Origin: Siphonodentalium dalli
Taxonomy: Eukaryota; Mollusca; Scaphopoda; Gadilida; Siphonodentaliidae
Reading direction: 5' to 3'
Length of the DNA: 64,000 bases
Assembly: GCA_032622095.1 (NCBI GenBank)
Contig: CP136067.1
Span: forward strand, 126,889,030-126,953,029
Positions 45,300 to 57,039 of this stretch are shown one piece after another (the stretch's first letter is position 1; every line of letters starts with the position of its first letter). Both the position numbers and the translations under genes were made by a program. Below the pieces are notes generated by a model. That model made no database searches and was not told where the DNA came from. It saw only the letters and a program-made list of their open reading frames with translations.

Positions 45300-47150
45300 T
45301 CCAAACGGGTGACGAATCACATCAATCTGAGTCAATTGAAAACTAAAGTCATGCCCCTTATTATAATTATGATCCTATATTCATTACTTATACCGTTACA
45401 GTGTGTTGATATCGAGAAGAATCATGGACCTAAAGGCCCCAAATCTATTGCACGATGTCACCTTAACATCCGAAGTCTGGTGGCAACAACTGACGATATA
45501 TCATCACTGACACATATTTAAAACAAAGTTGAATACATTGAAAACGATCGGTGTAAAACCTGGGATGATAGTCACAAAAATAGTCCACTGGGTCTTAAAC
45601 TGTTTCATGTGATTGACAACCTTAAACTAACACAGTTGGTCAAGACGGCTACTCGAATAACTAACACTTTTCGTTACTTATGAGATCTGATATTCACCGA
45701 TTCCCCAACCCTCTTTTTCGACACCGCAGTATTAGATTCTTTAAAGGGACTCGACCACATGATAACTCACTGCAAAGTTCGCTTTACCAAGCGTAAATCC
45801 TTATGCTATACACGACACGTCTGGGATTACTGTCGCGCCGACGTCGATGGCCTATTACGTTCCTTAGCACATGCTCCGCTCGATATATTTTCTGATGTCT
45901 TCCCGGGATATTGACGATATACTTAATTCTTGGACCAAATTATTACTAGATTGAGACTCTGAATTTATTCCAAATAAAACTGTTACAATCCGTCCGCGTG
46001 ACGCGCCATGGATGACGAATGATGTTGGACGAAAAATGCGTATACGAAACAGAACTCATCGTAAATTTTCGGCATAAGGGTCTCTTGGCAAAACTTAAGA
46101 CATTTGGAGTAGAAGGAAATCTTTTGTTATGGTTCAAAAGTTACTTGTCAAATCGCGTTCAAAGAGTAGTTTTGAATGGCCAATCATCATCATGGTTATC
46201 TACAAGGATAAATATTAGGTCCACTTCTTTTCTTGTTTTATCTAACCTAACGACATTACTTAAAATCTTGAAACCGACGTTAATATGTTTGCAGATGATA
46301 CCGCACTCTACCAGGAAATAACTAACCCATCTTCATATGATACCCTCAATAGAGATTTGACAAAACTTGCTGCTTGGGCAAGTGATTGGCTAGTAAACTA
46401 TAATGCTCAAAGATCTACATTTATGATACTTACTACCAAATCAACGCCCAAGATTAAACCAAACGTACTGTTCAGTGATCAACCTATCCCCCCCCCCCAA
46501 AAAAAACACACACAACTTGTAATTACTTTTACATCCAATATGTCCTGGTCCGCCCACATCACCTCGATAACAAACAAGGCCTTTTCGAGACTCCATCCTC
46601 TCTTTCGCTTGAAATATACAACCCCAAGAACCTGTTTAGGCAACATATATAACACATTTGTTCGACCAATTCTCGAATACGGAAATGTGCTATTTGACAA
46701 CTGTTTTATATATGAAAACGACATGATAGAATGTGTTTAACAAAGAGCTGCATTAATGTGCACCGGAGCATTGAGACATACACCTTAAAACAAGTTACTC
46801 AATAAACTATATTGGATTTCATTACACGAGCGCCGTAAATGTCATAGACTAATACAATGTTTCAAGATTTCGAAAGGACTTTGTCCCTTATATTTAAGCA
46901 GAATGTTCCCGAAGAGAAAAGTTTTCCAATCATGGTTAGCACTGAGATCACATAATCGTCTTCAATTTTTTTTCGGCCAGACTGAGTAAGGTACAGAATT
47001 CCTTCCGTTATCAAACCACAAACGATTCGAATGATCTTCTTATGAGATTAAAACATCCCCAACATTAGCTGTTTTAAAAAAATCGATATTCCCTAATAAA
47101 ACTCCAACCCGTAATAGTAAGCTATTTTCATATGGTGTCGGAAAAGCACG
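45300..47150 (+). pseudogene. decayed LINE ORF2 (endonuclease + reverse transcriptase)
   Basis: The N-terminal signature DIEKNHGPKGPKSIARCHLNIRSL (about 45,410-45,485) corresponds to the GDIETNPGP...NIRSL start of CR1/L2-like ORF2 endonucleases. Endonuclease C-terminal and linker pieces follow (DLIFTDSP near 45,690; PRDAPWMTNDVGRKMRIRNRTHRKFS near 45,990-46,065). The reverse transcriptase reads GLLAKLKTFGVEGNLLLWFKSYLSNR (46,078-46,155) and FADDTALY (46,287-46,310). The post-RT region runs to KLFSYGVGKA (about 47,125). Stops and frameshifts are frequent and the endonuclease is internally shortened. It is an old dead copy. Confidence 0.88.
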
Positions 47151-47209
47151 TTAATTTCAATATCCAATGCGTTGAATCTTCACAAGATGTCAACTATGCG
47201 TAAAAAAAT

Positions 47210-47920
47210 CTGGAAATATTCAAACCAAATCCCACAAATAAACACCAACCGACATCGAAGTATCAACATGACAACATGCGCGGTTTAAAATTATGCGATG
47301 ACAAATTTTATCCACGCCCAGCTCCGGTGGTAGAACAGATTGTCCTGCATATGGTAAACAGTATAGGACATGTTCGAGTTTCAATCATTTTCAGAAAATG
47401 TGCTTGTCAAAGACAGACCAAATGACCGGCCGATACCATGGTGAAAATAAATTGGGACATTAACGGACACTGTGATCGCAAAAAGAAAGTTAGGACGCTG
47501 CCAGCAAAAAATGGGAAAAGTTAATATCGATGATCAGCAATCCTAGGAAAGTGATGCAGAATATTCTTTCGCTATGAACACCACCCAAACCAATCGATGA
47601 ACATTATAATAGTTCGACATCGAAATAAATGGAACTGTGTCCAGACTGACAGCTGACTCAGGTGCTGGTATAAATGTGATCGATGAACGTGACTTTAAGA
47701 ACCTGTCTCCACAACCAACTCTTAAGAAATCAAACACTAAGATATTCTCAAACGGATCAACACAACCCATGAATACGCTAATTACCATCAAGCCGAAACT
47801 GTCCAAAATGTGGTGACTGAGAACTGATATATTTTCACGTTGTCTTCGGGAAGTGTGGTTCCCATCCCATCGTGTGACTCAGCAATCAAGCTCGGACTGG
47901 TGACATTTGATTAAACTGAT
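47210..47920 (+). pseudogene. decayed gypsy-type gag-protease remnant
   Basis: Plus-strand frames show a nucleocapsid-type zinc knuckle relic (CPAYGKQYRTCSSFNHFQKMC, 47,343-47,403). A retropepsin follows: LTADSGAGINVID with the DSG catalytic triplet (47,658-47,666), KKSNTKIFSNGSTQP, then a GSVVP...CDSAIKLGLV block (about 47,850-47,910) typical of the protease C-terminal half. Stops interrupt the region. It directly follows the LINE remnant. It belongs to a different gypsy lineage from the element at 9,520-19,425, judged by the knuckle spacing and protease motif. Confidence 0.65.
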
Positions 47921-48710
47921 AACGCTGTATATATCAACTGACAATGATATCAGTTCCCTCACACAGTAGGGAATGAACATTTATGCATAAGGAGTTGGAG
48001 AATTAAAGGACTAGTACAAAGTATGCCAATTCAAATGTTTACCTTAACAAAAATAACATAATGTGATAGTTACAGCCTTTGCGACTTAAAGGGGGAGGTT
48101 CAATTCCTGTGCTTTAGATTGGTCGAAAATAGTATTATCCGTAATTTAAATTCTCACATCATGACACTTGAAACAAATGTTTTAGAATATAGATGCAGCT
48201 GGAGGGGCACTATCATCACGCGGGTGAGTGCCGATTTTAATATTTCTCTTGCTTAACAAGTCAGTACGGTTGAGTACCTCGCTTTGCACAATCTCACTGC
48301 TGAACGAGATTCCCGACATCTCTGATAAATTGCTTTTTATGAGAATTCCAATGTCCAAAAGCAAAATGAAAATGCAGACTGGTGTGACATAAAGTCTAAA
48401 GACAATCCTTACAATTAAATCGTTCGATGGTAGGCCTATATAAAATATCCGAGTGGTAGTACATCCCAGTCCGAGATTTCGTAATGTGGGGCACTCAACC
48501 GTACTGATTCGTTAAACGAGATACTCGACCGCACGAAATACTTGGGTACTTAACCGCACGTCATGTGAAGATAGTGACCCCTTCAGCGTTAGCAGGTATG
48601 TGCATGGTCAATTGATCATTAAATCGTGTATCACAATTACTTGTGTTTTCATTTAACTTCTATAGATATTCTAGTACATTAAATTGATCTCTTAATAGTT
48701 TTCCTTATTC
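47921..48710. other. intergenic, no gene recognised
   Basis: Short ORFs only. 48,430-48,600 has three aaccgcac / gaccgcac motifs and a gtgaccccttcagc phrase shared with the foldback element at 4,030-4,361. Confidence 0.4.
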
Positions 48711-48733
48711 ATGGTGACTAATTTGTACCAAGA

Positions 48734-48977
48734 TTAGTCAAGATGACTAAGATATTATCCTAGTCAACGTGACTAAGTAGTAACATATTTAGTCAAAATT
48801 ACTAACAGCAACTTAGCCATGATGACTCATGTAACTGCCTTGCATAGTCAGAATGACTATGTTTCAACCCTTAGTCACCATGACTCAGTTGTTCGGCCAT
48901 TAGTTATAATAACTACCAAATCTTAGTTGAATCTGATACAAGGATAGTGACTAGGCAGTCTTAGTCACTTTGACTAG
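48734..48977. repeat. array of TTAGTCA-N3-TGACTAA palindromes
   Basis: About ten imperfect copies start at 48,734, 48,760, 48,789, 48,813, 48,844, 48,871, 48,900, 48,923, (48,944) and 48,961. The starts are 23-31 bp apart, mean about 27. Each is an inverted repeat of a 7-mer around a variable 3-bp centre; the sequences between copies are unrelated. Some right halves are TGACTCA, the AP-1 recognition core. Confidence 0.85.
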
Positions 48978-48989
48978 GACATTTTTTCA

Positions 48990-51660
48990 GTGTGACTGCA
49001 TAGCAAAATCAAATATGGTTACCAGTTTTCTGTAATCGGTAGTTTACTTCAAATAACACAACCGCAATGCATAAGTTTAAGGCAAAACACCCTCGAAACC
49101 GTGCGGAATTATACCAATTCTCCCGCACGAATTAAGCTGATTGAGCACCCTTCGCTGTGGAACATCCCACAACACCTAATTGTGGCCGATCTCGCTTCCT
49201 ACCAAAAATATTGTTAGAACGCACCATGAGAAAGAAACGGGCCAATGTCGGTGATTACAATCATTGTCAGTCACAGATTTGAACGAAGTTACAAAATATC
49301 GCCCAAGTATACGCACAATCCTCCGTCAATGCCATAAAAACATGTGACTGCATGAGCACGCGAAATCAATATTCACAAGTGTTTAACGTCCCATTGTGGT
49401 CTGCGCTCCAAAATACACCTGATAATGTTCGCTTTTAAATGTTTCCCTCTATCTAACTAGGTCGATACATACTTTGAAGACATATTGTGGATTTTTGTCG
49501 GATGCGTGGAACTTATAAGATATAGTATTCAGGCGGTATGCCAACTGGGAAAATGTAGCATTCTGCTAACATCGACGACAAACTCAAGCAACTCACGACC
49601 CCTCCATATAATAAATCGTCTGAACTACTCTCAATTGTGAAGTCTTCTACTATAAACAGGTGCCGCCATGGTCATACTGATACCACACGGGCGAGATGCC
49701 CATGGTATGACAACTTTCTTTGAACGACGGTCGCACACCGAGTGAAGGGAACATCAAACACAGACATATATGTTTGAGTAAACTGTATCGTGAGATGAAT
49801 TTCTGAAGCAAAGCTAATAGTTGTCTCTGCAAGCTGTAATGTGTTCAGTTGTCTGCCGATAACATTATTGTTGACTGAGCATACCATGCGAGGACCATCA
49901 AATCTCAAGACAAAAACCAATATGACATTTGGAACTTATTCCCTATTCCTTAGTCATTATTCTGAACAAAATGTCTCTTTCGGTCCAATTGACGCCATGG
50001 GTGGGTGGCCCGTCCCAAATACCCCCTAGAAATACCGCTACCACAACCTGTCACCCCGCGGGGGGGGTACCATCCCGAGATAAACATGGGGTATGGATCC
50101 GTTTAGAGAACGGTAAGGATTTCGGCTGATTTGACGGCCCAAATACCCCATAGAAACACACCTACCCCACCTATCACCCAGTAGTGTGAAATTGTTTGTG
50201 TTTAGATTGTTGCATATGAACTCGAAAGCCCATGAGTAGGAAATTCATGAGTAGGAAACTGTTGGAAATTTAAACACTTGGAATGGTCGAGGGAAAACGT
50301 TGGAAAATTCCAATCCAAGGGGAGTGGTGCAACTCGATTTCCCCCAAGTGCAGAACTTGACAGGTTCGGGTTGATGGTGAAGTTGTATATTTCAAGTCTA
50401 TAAATACCCCAGCGTGAACCTCTATATAGACACATGACATAGCTCCAAATCGTGCGAACGAACCAGGCCTTGTCAGATTTAAATTAACATTGGAAATGCT
50501 TTGTGGGTGATGTAGGTCACTTTGAAATATCCCGATGAAACAAGCTAATTGACAGCTCTGTCGCACATAAAGCAGAAGAGCAGATATTGAGAGTCTGTCG
50601 GCCAGGAACAAATCGATTGTGATATTCTCAGCGATGCATCTGATGATCACTTCCAGCCATACACGCCACCTGAGTTACTGAGTAGATCACTTCATCACCG
50701 TCTCGTGCGTCAGGGCCCACAAAGACGCAACTTTTAATCAGTTTGCGGATATACTTCTCATGAAAGTATATCTCTGATAAGTACAAGTTGGGACAGGCAG
50801 GGACAGTGGAAACAAACGAGAACCACTTCTGCCAACCACACACACCGCCCTATTGATACATCAACTGCTTTCTCGTACGTCAGAGCTAACTATATTGTAT
50901 ATAAGAGGCTTTCATATGAAATAAAACCCGAAGTATACCCATATTAAGCGATGCATAAATGCATAATTTATTAGTGTTCTCGATTGATTCATTTATACTG
51001 GATCTGCCGAGTGCCCTCTCGAATGACGATTTCCATCTTCAGAATGTTTAGCTAGTAGTTTTCACCAAGAACTTGTATCTGATCAGCCGACTTCGTCTTA
51101 TCGACAAGGGCATCGTGAGCTACAGAGAAATTCCATTGTGTGATAAGAGAATATATCACGTATTTATCTCCATGGTGTGAATAAACAAATACTGAATGGT
51201 TATAGGGTGGGTGTAAATGTGGTGTTTATGTTATATCTGTTCTGCACCAATTCAACCCAGAATAAACAAATGATTTAACCCGTTAATAATAACTACTCAT
51301 TTACGAGTATTTATATTAGGATCGATGTTCAGATAATAAGTTAGTAAGGTCACCACTGTCTTTTAAGCTAACAATAGACGCTCTTTATTGGTAATTATCG
51401 GTGCCTTTTTAATTCATCTGTGGTCAACGGCATATATATCCCACTACACTCTATCTGTTCGCAACTTTGTTCCAAAACCCCTGGACCGATTTCAACAAAT
51501 AAGGTGTGGTGATTCTGAGTAACCAGGCGGATGGTATAACGTAGATAGGTTTTCAAAATATTGATCTGAAAATAAATACAATTTAATTTAAAAAACATTA
51601 AGAATAGTGTTGTTAAATTGAGTAAGGAGTTGAAACTAAGAAACATAAGCTTAAGATTTG
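48990..51660. other. intergenic, no confident gene
   Basis: Minus-strand ORFs at 49,672-49,920, 50,270-50,650 and 50,628-50,843 have protein-like composition but no recognised motif or splice structure. A short duplicated phrase (cccaaataccccntagaaa) lies at 50,013 and 50,131. Confidence 0.4.
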
Positions 51661-51881
51661 TTTTGTTTTAAATTAAATTAAGTTAAATTGTTCGCATGCT
51701 CGTAGCGCACAAATGGGCCGCAGATCCCTCTAACGCCGAATAAAGGCTCCATAATCTAGTCAGTCCTGGACCATGAGGCCAGTCAAGTAAAGGCAATTTG
51801 ATTATGAGTACACAGCAGAAGCGGCATCTGAACTGTTGCAAGTGGGCAACCAGAGGAACACATTTTAATACAAAATATATT
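51660..51881 (-). mobile_element. 3' UTR and tail of a minus-strand LINE
   Basis: On the minus strand the sequence runs from the LTR-element insertion point through gttgcccacttgcaacagtt and actggcctcatggtccagg to a ttaacttaatttaattt tail. This resembles LINE 3' ends. Together with 53,522-54,042 it forms one LINE split by the insertion. Confidence 0.65.
51877..51881. repeat. target site duplication (atatt)
   Basis: atatt before the left LTR is repeated at 53,517-53,521 directly after the right LTR: a perfect 5-bp duplication. Confidence 0.85.
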
Positions 51882-52140
51882 TGTCGGGAAGTACGGATAA
51901 GTATCGGGAAGGTCGAATAAATCGGACAAGAAAAGTACTGCATGTAACACACCTTTACTCTCAGCTACATTATCCCAATCTGACTTCAATAACACAAGTA
52001 CATATTGTCACATTCACAGTTCACTCACGCGCATATAATAGCGCGTGCCTTATCGTGTGCAATGTCTGTTATTCACTCAGTTGCAGTCGTCACCACAGTT
52101 GACCGTCCGATATATACAGGTGCGTATCTAATCCCCGACA
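51882..52140 (-). repeat. LTR (3' LTR in element orientation)
   Basis: 259 bp. It contains a cacgcgc-atataata-gcgcgtg hairpin (about 52,024-52,046). The last codons and stop of the element's ORF extend ~13 bp into it. Confidence 0.9.
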
Positions 52141-53225
52141 TCCTCCGGGGGCACAGAACAGAAGTCCAAATTCAGAAACAGAGAAGAGGTCAGTTTTGCG
52201 TTGAAGTATCCATTCAAAGTTAGACACACTCTGGACCTCATGAAAGTAGGTCCAAAAGATAACTTAGTCGGGTTTGTCAAGGATCTGACACCAGGAATGC
52301 ACGGTACATGTAATTCAGATTCAATTACAGAACACTCGTCTGGAAGACCTAAAGCAACATATGCAAATACGTCACGCGAATCCACTATCGAGTTCGAATA
52401 CTCATCATATGACTGAAGACTGTACAGTGTCTGAGAACCGTGTAGCACACCAATCACATACGCAATGCTCTTGTGTGGTTCAGAATAATTGTGAGTATCA
52501 AGATAGGGCGAGTTCTCTCCGACGAGGGGAATACATGTAGCAGCCGCCATCAATATACCTGGTGTCGTCGGGGTATACATGGGTGAAGTTGGTTGGTCAT
52601 CTGATGATATCGACCTACTAGTATGTGCACCAGAAACAAACACATCCGACTGAGGATCTATCTGACAAGGAATCGAATTATCGGAAGATTCAGAACCTGA
52701 AACCGAAGCGTCTATATATACATGTATCAGAGTGTCACTAACAGGCGAAGCGCAATCAGCTGTAACTGGTTCTGTACTGACTGAATTCAGACCATTGGGC
52801 ACATGAATGTCGGCAGAACTTCTGCCATCAAACGAAGCTGGTACATTACATTCCTGGTAGTCTGCTTCTGTAGACGGGAAATATCGAACTAGCTGGGTTG
52901 TGCACGTGTCTCTTACATCAAGATGTCCATCAAGATACTGCCCAATCATGTAACACCTGTCTCGCACACCTCGCATAGCACCCTCTATAAGGTCAGCTTC
53001 TCTGATATAAGCATCATCATTCTCTATGTGTTCTATTAGACCCCAGGATGACCGACCTAGGACTTTAACATTAGTTCTGATCAGCACTTGAATATCTAAG
53101 AGTTCTTCTGCGCATTCCAGAGATTGTAAATCCATGAGAACATCGGCCTTGCGAACAGGATCTAGCGTGTCACCGAAGAGGTGTGTCCATATCGTTATGT
53201 TCATGCGTTCCTTTGTCGAATTCAT
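52128..53225 (-). CDS. single 365-aa ORF of the compact LTR element, function unknown
   Basis: The start is an ATG 33 bp into the element interior, shortly after the primer-binding candidate, and the frame is intact for 365 codons. Residues ~1-125 are rich in charged and helical segments (RKADVLMDLQSLECAEELLDIQ). Residues ~140-235 form a Ser/Asp/Thr/Pro-rich, acidic and probably disordered linker. The remainder is more hydrophobic and beta-like. No zinc knuckle, DSG protease motif, FxDD or DDE triad is present. Position alone suggests a Gag-like protein, but a captured host gene is equally possible. An intact ORF alongside ~4% LTR divergence hints at selection or a recent insertion. Confidence 0.7.
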   Translation of the reverse strand: MNSTKERMNITIWTHLFGDTLDPVRKADVLMDLQSLECAEELLDIQVLIRTNVKVLGRSSWGLIEHIENDDAYIREADLIEGAMRGVRDRCYMIGQYLDGHLDVRDTCTTQLVRYFPSTEADYQECNVPASFDGRSSADIHVPNGLNSVSTEPVTADCASPVSDTLIHVYIDASVSGSESSDNSIPCQIDPQSDVFVSGAHTSRSISSDDQPTSPMYTPTTPGILMAAATCIPLVGENSPYLDTHNYSEPHKSIAYVIGVLHGSQTLYSLQSYDEYSNSIVDSRDVFAYVALGLPDECSVIESELHVPCIPGVRSLTNPTKLSFGPTFMRSRVCLTLNGYFNAKLTSSLFLNLDFCSVPPEDVGD

Positions 53226-53257
53226 GTTGCGTCCAGGATCCGGTTCGAGGGACCAAA

Positions 53258-53516
53258 TGTCGGGAAGTACGGATAAGTATCGGGAAGATCGAAGAAGTCG
53301 GACAAGCGAAGTACTGCATGTAACACACCTGTACTCTCAGCTACATTATCCCAATCTGACTTCAATAACACAAGTACATATTGTCACATTCACAGTTCAC
53401 TCACGCGCATATAATAGCGCGTGCCTTATCGCGTGCATTGTCTGTTATTCACTCATTTGCAGTCGTCACCACAGTTGACCGTCCGATATATACAAGGGCG
53501 TATCTAATCCCCGACA
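53258..53516 (-). repeat. LTR (5' LTR in element orientation)
   Basis: 259 bp, same boundaries and the same internal cacgcgc/gcgcgtg hairpin as the partner LTR. It would act as promoter for the minus-strand ORF. Confidence 0.9.
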
Positions 53517-53521
53517 ATATT

Positions 53522-54042
53522 ACATGCGTTTAAATAGACACCTCTCCCAAAATGTGACTTGTTGTATGCAGTATTGTATTCATGGGATTGGCTCAGAGGG
53601 CAGCATGTTATGAACGTTGTGTGTTCTGACGAGTTATCTCGTCGCCGGCGCTGAATGAGTTAATACTCACATAATTATCGTCAGTAATAAATTTGGTAAA
53701 TTTGTTCTTAAAGCCTGACTTCGGTCGAATAATCTGTATTATATCGTCAAGAGTGTTCCATACTTTTGGAAATACATGGATGGGTAGTTTTTCAGAGAAT
53801 TGTATGTGAGGTCTTGTCGCCTGTATATTACCTGAGGACCTAATACTCACACTGGTATTGTTATATATTCTAAAACTATTAACAAATGATTTAGGAACGT
53901 TTTCATAAATCCAGTCATGCATAAATAGATATATCCGATTCATATACTCATCCTGCAAGTTCATAATGTTATTATATTTTAATAATGGTTCACTGTAAGC
54001 CCGAATTGATTTTTCTGTAGTACAACTTGATTTTTCAGCCAC
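53522..54042 (-). pseudogene. LINE ORF2 C-terminus, interrupted LINE
   Basis: The 144-codon minus-strand frame (54,042 to 53,608) matches the region after LINE reverse transcriptases: SEPLLKYNNIMNLQDEYMNRIYLFMHDW, VPKSFVNSF, then a basic ATRPHIQFSEK segment, FPKVWNTLDDIIQ and a final GFKNKFTKFI. The upstream reverse transcriptase is absent; the sequence turns into tandem repeats at about 54,050. The LINE continues as 3' UTR at 51,660-51,881 on the other side of the LTR element. Confidence 0.75.
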
Positions 54043-54044
54043 TC

Positions 54045-55090
54045 ACTGTATACCTATACACAACATTCGTGGTCATACGGTCACTCCTTGTCTGCAAATT
54101 CACCTCACCATTGGCCATACGATCACTCCCTGTATACATATTGGCGACTGCATGGTAATATAGCCAATACATATATACAATGTGCATACACACTCCACCA
54201 GTGCCAGTGCCCCACCGAGTCAATCCAGATATACACTGACACCTCATAATTGACTATGCAGATCATCTAGATATACATGTAGCAATAAAACGTGCAGCAA
54301 CTCAACATTGGCCATACCGCCACATTCTTAACCATATAGTCAATACAGGTATAAAACACCTCACCAATGCATATACCGATACCATTTACGACCATTCGTA
54401 CACTCCATATTTGCATTTACACATCGCCCATGACGCTCGATGTTTTCTCTCATACCCATCCATGATCACACATCTACTCTCTGTATACATATACATCCAC
54501 CAATGACAATACAGCCACGGGAGAGATGCATATATATCGCATATACAATCGTGACGACAAGGGCACTTCATATATACCCACACACCGCCAATGATCACCC
54601 AGCAATACTTCAGCTATGCATATACACTTCAACAATCAATGACCGTACAGTCATTCCATGAACACCTATATACATTGCACATAAGCATACAACCATTCCC
54701 TATATATTCATACATCCACAGGCCCACACATGATCGTACAGCCAACATATATATACATCCATGAAATAGACACCCAATATACGCATATATATCCCACATA
54801 TGACCAAACAATCGCTCTATATATACATAAACAACACACATATGAACATACAGCTACTATAATTATACCCATACAACACATCAATAACCATATAAACAAT
54901 CATTGGATAGCTACTCACCTTACACATGACGATAGTCACCGGCTGTATACCTATACATCTCACAATGGACACACCACCCCATCACCATATAGCCACCCCT
55001 TCGCACCATTAATGACCATACAATAACTCCCTGTAGAACTATACACTTCATCGATGACCACACATTCACTCCCTGCCTGCCATACGCCAT
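54045..55090. repeat. ~60-70-bp minisatellite field
   Basis: Degenerate tandem units contain atgaccatacagccactccc, tgtatacatata and cacctcacca-like segments. ORFs on both strands inside it are by-products. Confidence 0.75.
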
Positions 55091-56990
55091 ATATTAATTT
55101 GATATTCATGCTGGTGGTCGAGAGTAGCCATATGATATGGTTTCACTCAGTTCCGTTTAGACGTTCTGCCCATTTCCGTTCAAAAATATGACCCAAAAGA
55201 CATCTTTGGCAAAATTCCATACTATAGTACATAATTTAAAATGAGTTTGTCATGCCTCAGAAGATACAGGGACAACGAGAATGAAACATGTAGTAGTCAA
55301 TGGATTAAGCAATGTCATTAATAACCAAGTGTGTTATAATTTGCTAACTTTTAGGACAGAATAATCATGTTCGGGATACTTGTAAAAAAAAATCAATTGC
55401 TTTTACCAAATTTGGTTGCCATTTTGGAAGCCTAATTGAATGATTTTGTCTAAAACACATTAGTGTGACACTTTTGAGACAGATCGAAACAAGAAACATT
55501 TTATACCAAAGATAGTTCCATTTGTTTGAATAAATGATCCAATCCTGAAAAATAAATTTTTGCCCATTTTGATGTCAAGTTTGTGATAGAAAAATCCAAT
55601 GATTCTTGTAATGTCAGTGGTTACTTTAGTAACACTTAACCAATGTGCATCATAAATGTTAGAATTTAATGTACATAAGACAGAATAGACAAGTTTATTC
55701 ATCGACAACAACTTGTAAGCGATTACATGGTGTACTGGGCCAATATTTACCATTTCCAATGTTTTGGTCGCATTTTGGCAGCCATTTTCAAACCAACAAG
55801 TGACAATTTTTTTTTCATTGAGTTGATATATATTCGTAAGTCATGGTATGCCTCACTTAGTTTGCACAAGTATATCCGTTTATTGTTAAAATATGACTAG
55901 AATGCTAATTGTGATTTTTTGTGACATTTCTTACCTAGTTCTGTAAAATAAATTTGTTTGAAAGATTGGAAAGGTCTAAGACCTCGTGAATGGCATATTT
56001 AATTGCACCAATTATCATTTCATATGAATAATACAAAAATTAATTCACAAATCTGAACCAGTTCCATGTAGGAGAAACTAATCTATAAGGTATCAGTGAA
56101 AAAACGTCAAATTTCCATTCACGGCTACCATTTGATCGACCATATTGGACGGGAGTTCCATTTTTACACTAAAACTGTGGCATTATATCTCGCAGAATCA
56201 TACTTAATGTATATGCAACATTTTAAAACACATATTTCACGACAAGATTAATTGCGGCATTTAATACATTATATAATCACGAAACGCTCTTTACGTTTGG
56301 AAAACCCCTTAAAAGAGGAGTTAGAGTGAAATTTCAGCGTGGTTCCATATTTAATATCATTTAGTATGTGAATATTTACATATGTGCAAAGTTTCATGCT
56401 TTAGTCACATATTGAACAATTGCCTTGAACATTGGACTCTATCGACTCCACTACTGATAGGAAGCAGTGAAATAAGTAACCTGTAATATGTGTGACTGTA
56501 AGAAGGAAGTCAAAGGTTGTCACCATATAATCAACTTGTTTTATAGTATTAGTGTATAATTGGCTTCTGAATTCAAAGATAAACAAACAAAAGTAACATA
56601 CCGTACACATAAAGATGTTGTCCGGTGGGGTTGGGCCGTTAACAATTAATTTAGACATGTCCTTAACGTCACCGCGCCGCCTCATAATATAGGCTATTGT
56701 CCCGTGTTTGGCACAAGGGGTGTGTGAGTCAGTTTGACTGTAAAGAGCTTTTATAATTTCAAGTGGGTTTCGCTGCTCTGTTTGTGGTACCTGCCAGTAT
56801 TTTATCGGGCGGGTGCATGATTTAAGTTCAGGAGCTTCTCTTCCCGAACTCGTAACGTGTTATCGTTTATACCACTATATAAACATGTCTGAAAATTGCC
56901 CCCATCTGCCTCTCTGGTTATTTAAGCAAATTGGCGATATTATTAGAGAAACTCCAGATCCACCTGGACCTAAAACCCGCACGTCTGGGA
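55091..56990. other. intergenic, no gene recognised
   Basis: AT-rich, with several tggttgccattttggaagcc-like phrases (55,418, 55,770 and about 56,115) suggesting a diffuse dispersed repeat. No coding region is recognised. Confidence 0.45.
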
Positions 56991-57039
56991 GATGTTACAA
57001 AAAAACGAAATGTTTTTGGAAACCGTTTCGAAGCCCAGA

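Larger units (their letters stand above)
51882..53516 (-). mobile_element. compact single-ORF LTR element, nested in a LINE
   Basis: 1,635 bp, with two 259-bp LTRs (51,882-52,140 and 53,258-53,516) that begin TGTCGGG and end CCGACA and differ at about 11 positions by eye. The 5-bp target duplication is perfect. The element reads on the minus strand: right LTR, a TGG-initiated primer-binding candidate two bases in (53,236-53,255), then one long ORF filling almost the whole 1,117-bp interior, then a short purine tract (ggagga) before the left LTR. There is no protease, reverse transcriptase, RNase H or integrase. It must have been mobilised by another element. It is larger than a typical TRIM and far smaller than an autonomous element. 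Confidence 0.92.

Noticed and set aside
47543-47806. Minus-strand 87-codon ORF
   Set aside because: It is the antisense of the gypsy protease remnant, which shows the DSG motif on the plus strand.
48734-48977. CRISPR-like regular repeats and spacers
   Set aside because: The repeats are only ~17 bp, imperfect and palindromic, spacing is uneven, there are no cas genes, and the setting is an animal genome.
53236-53255. Assigning a specific primer tRNA to the compact LTR element
   Set aside because: The TGG start and position fit a primer-binding site, but the TTCGA inside it is too close to the end to be a T-loop, so no tRNA identity can be claimed.
54035-55026. Several 60-100-codon ORFs on both strands
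   Set aside because: All are readings of the same minisatellite in different frames.
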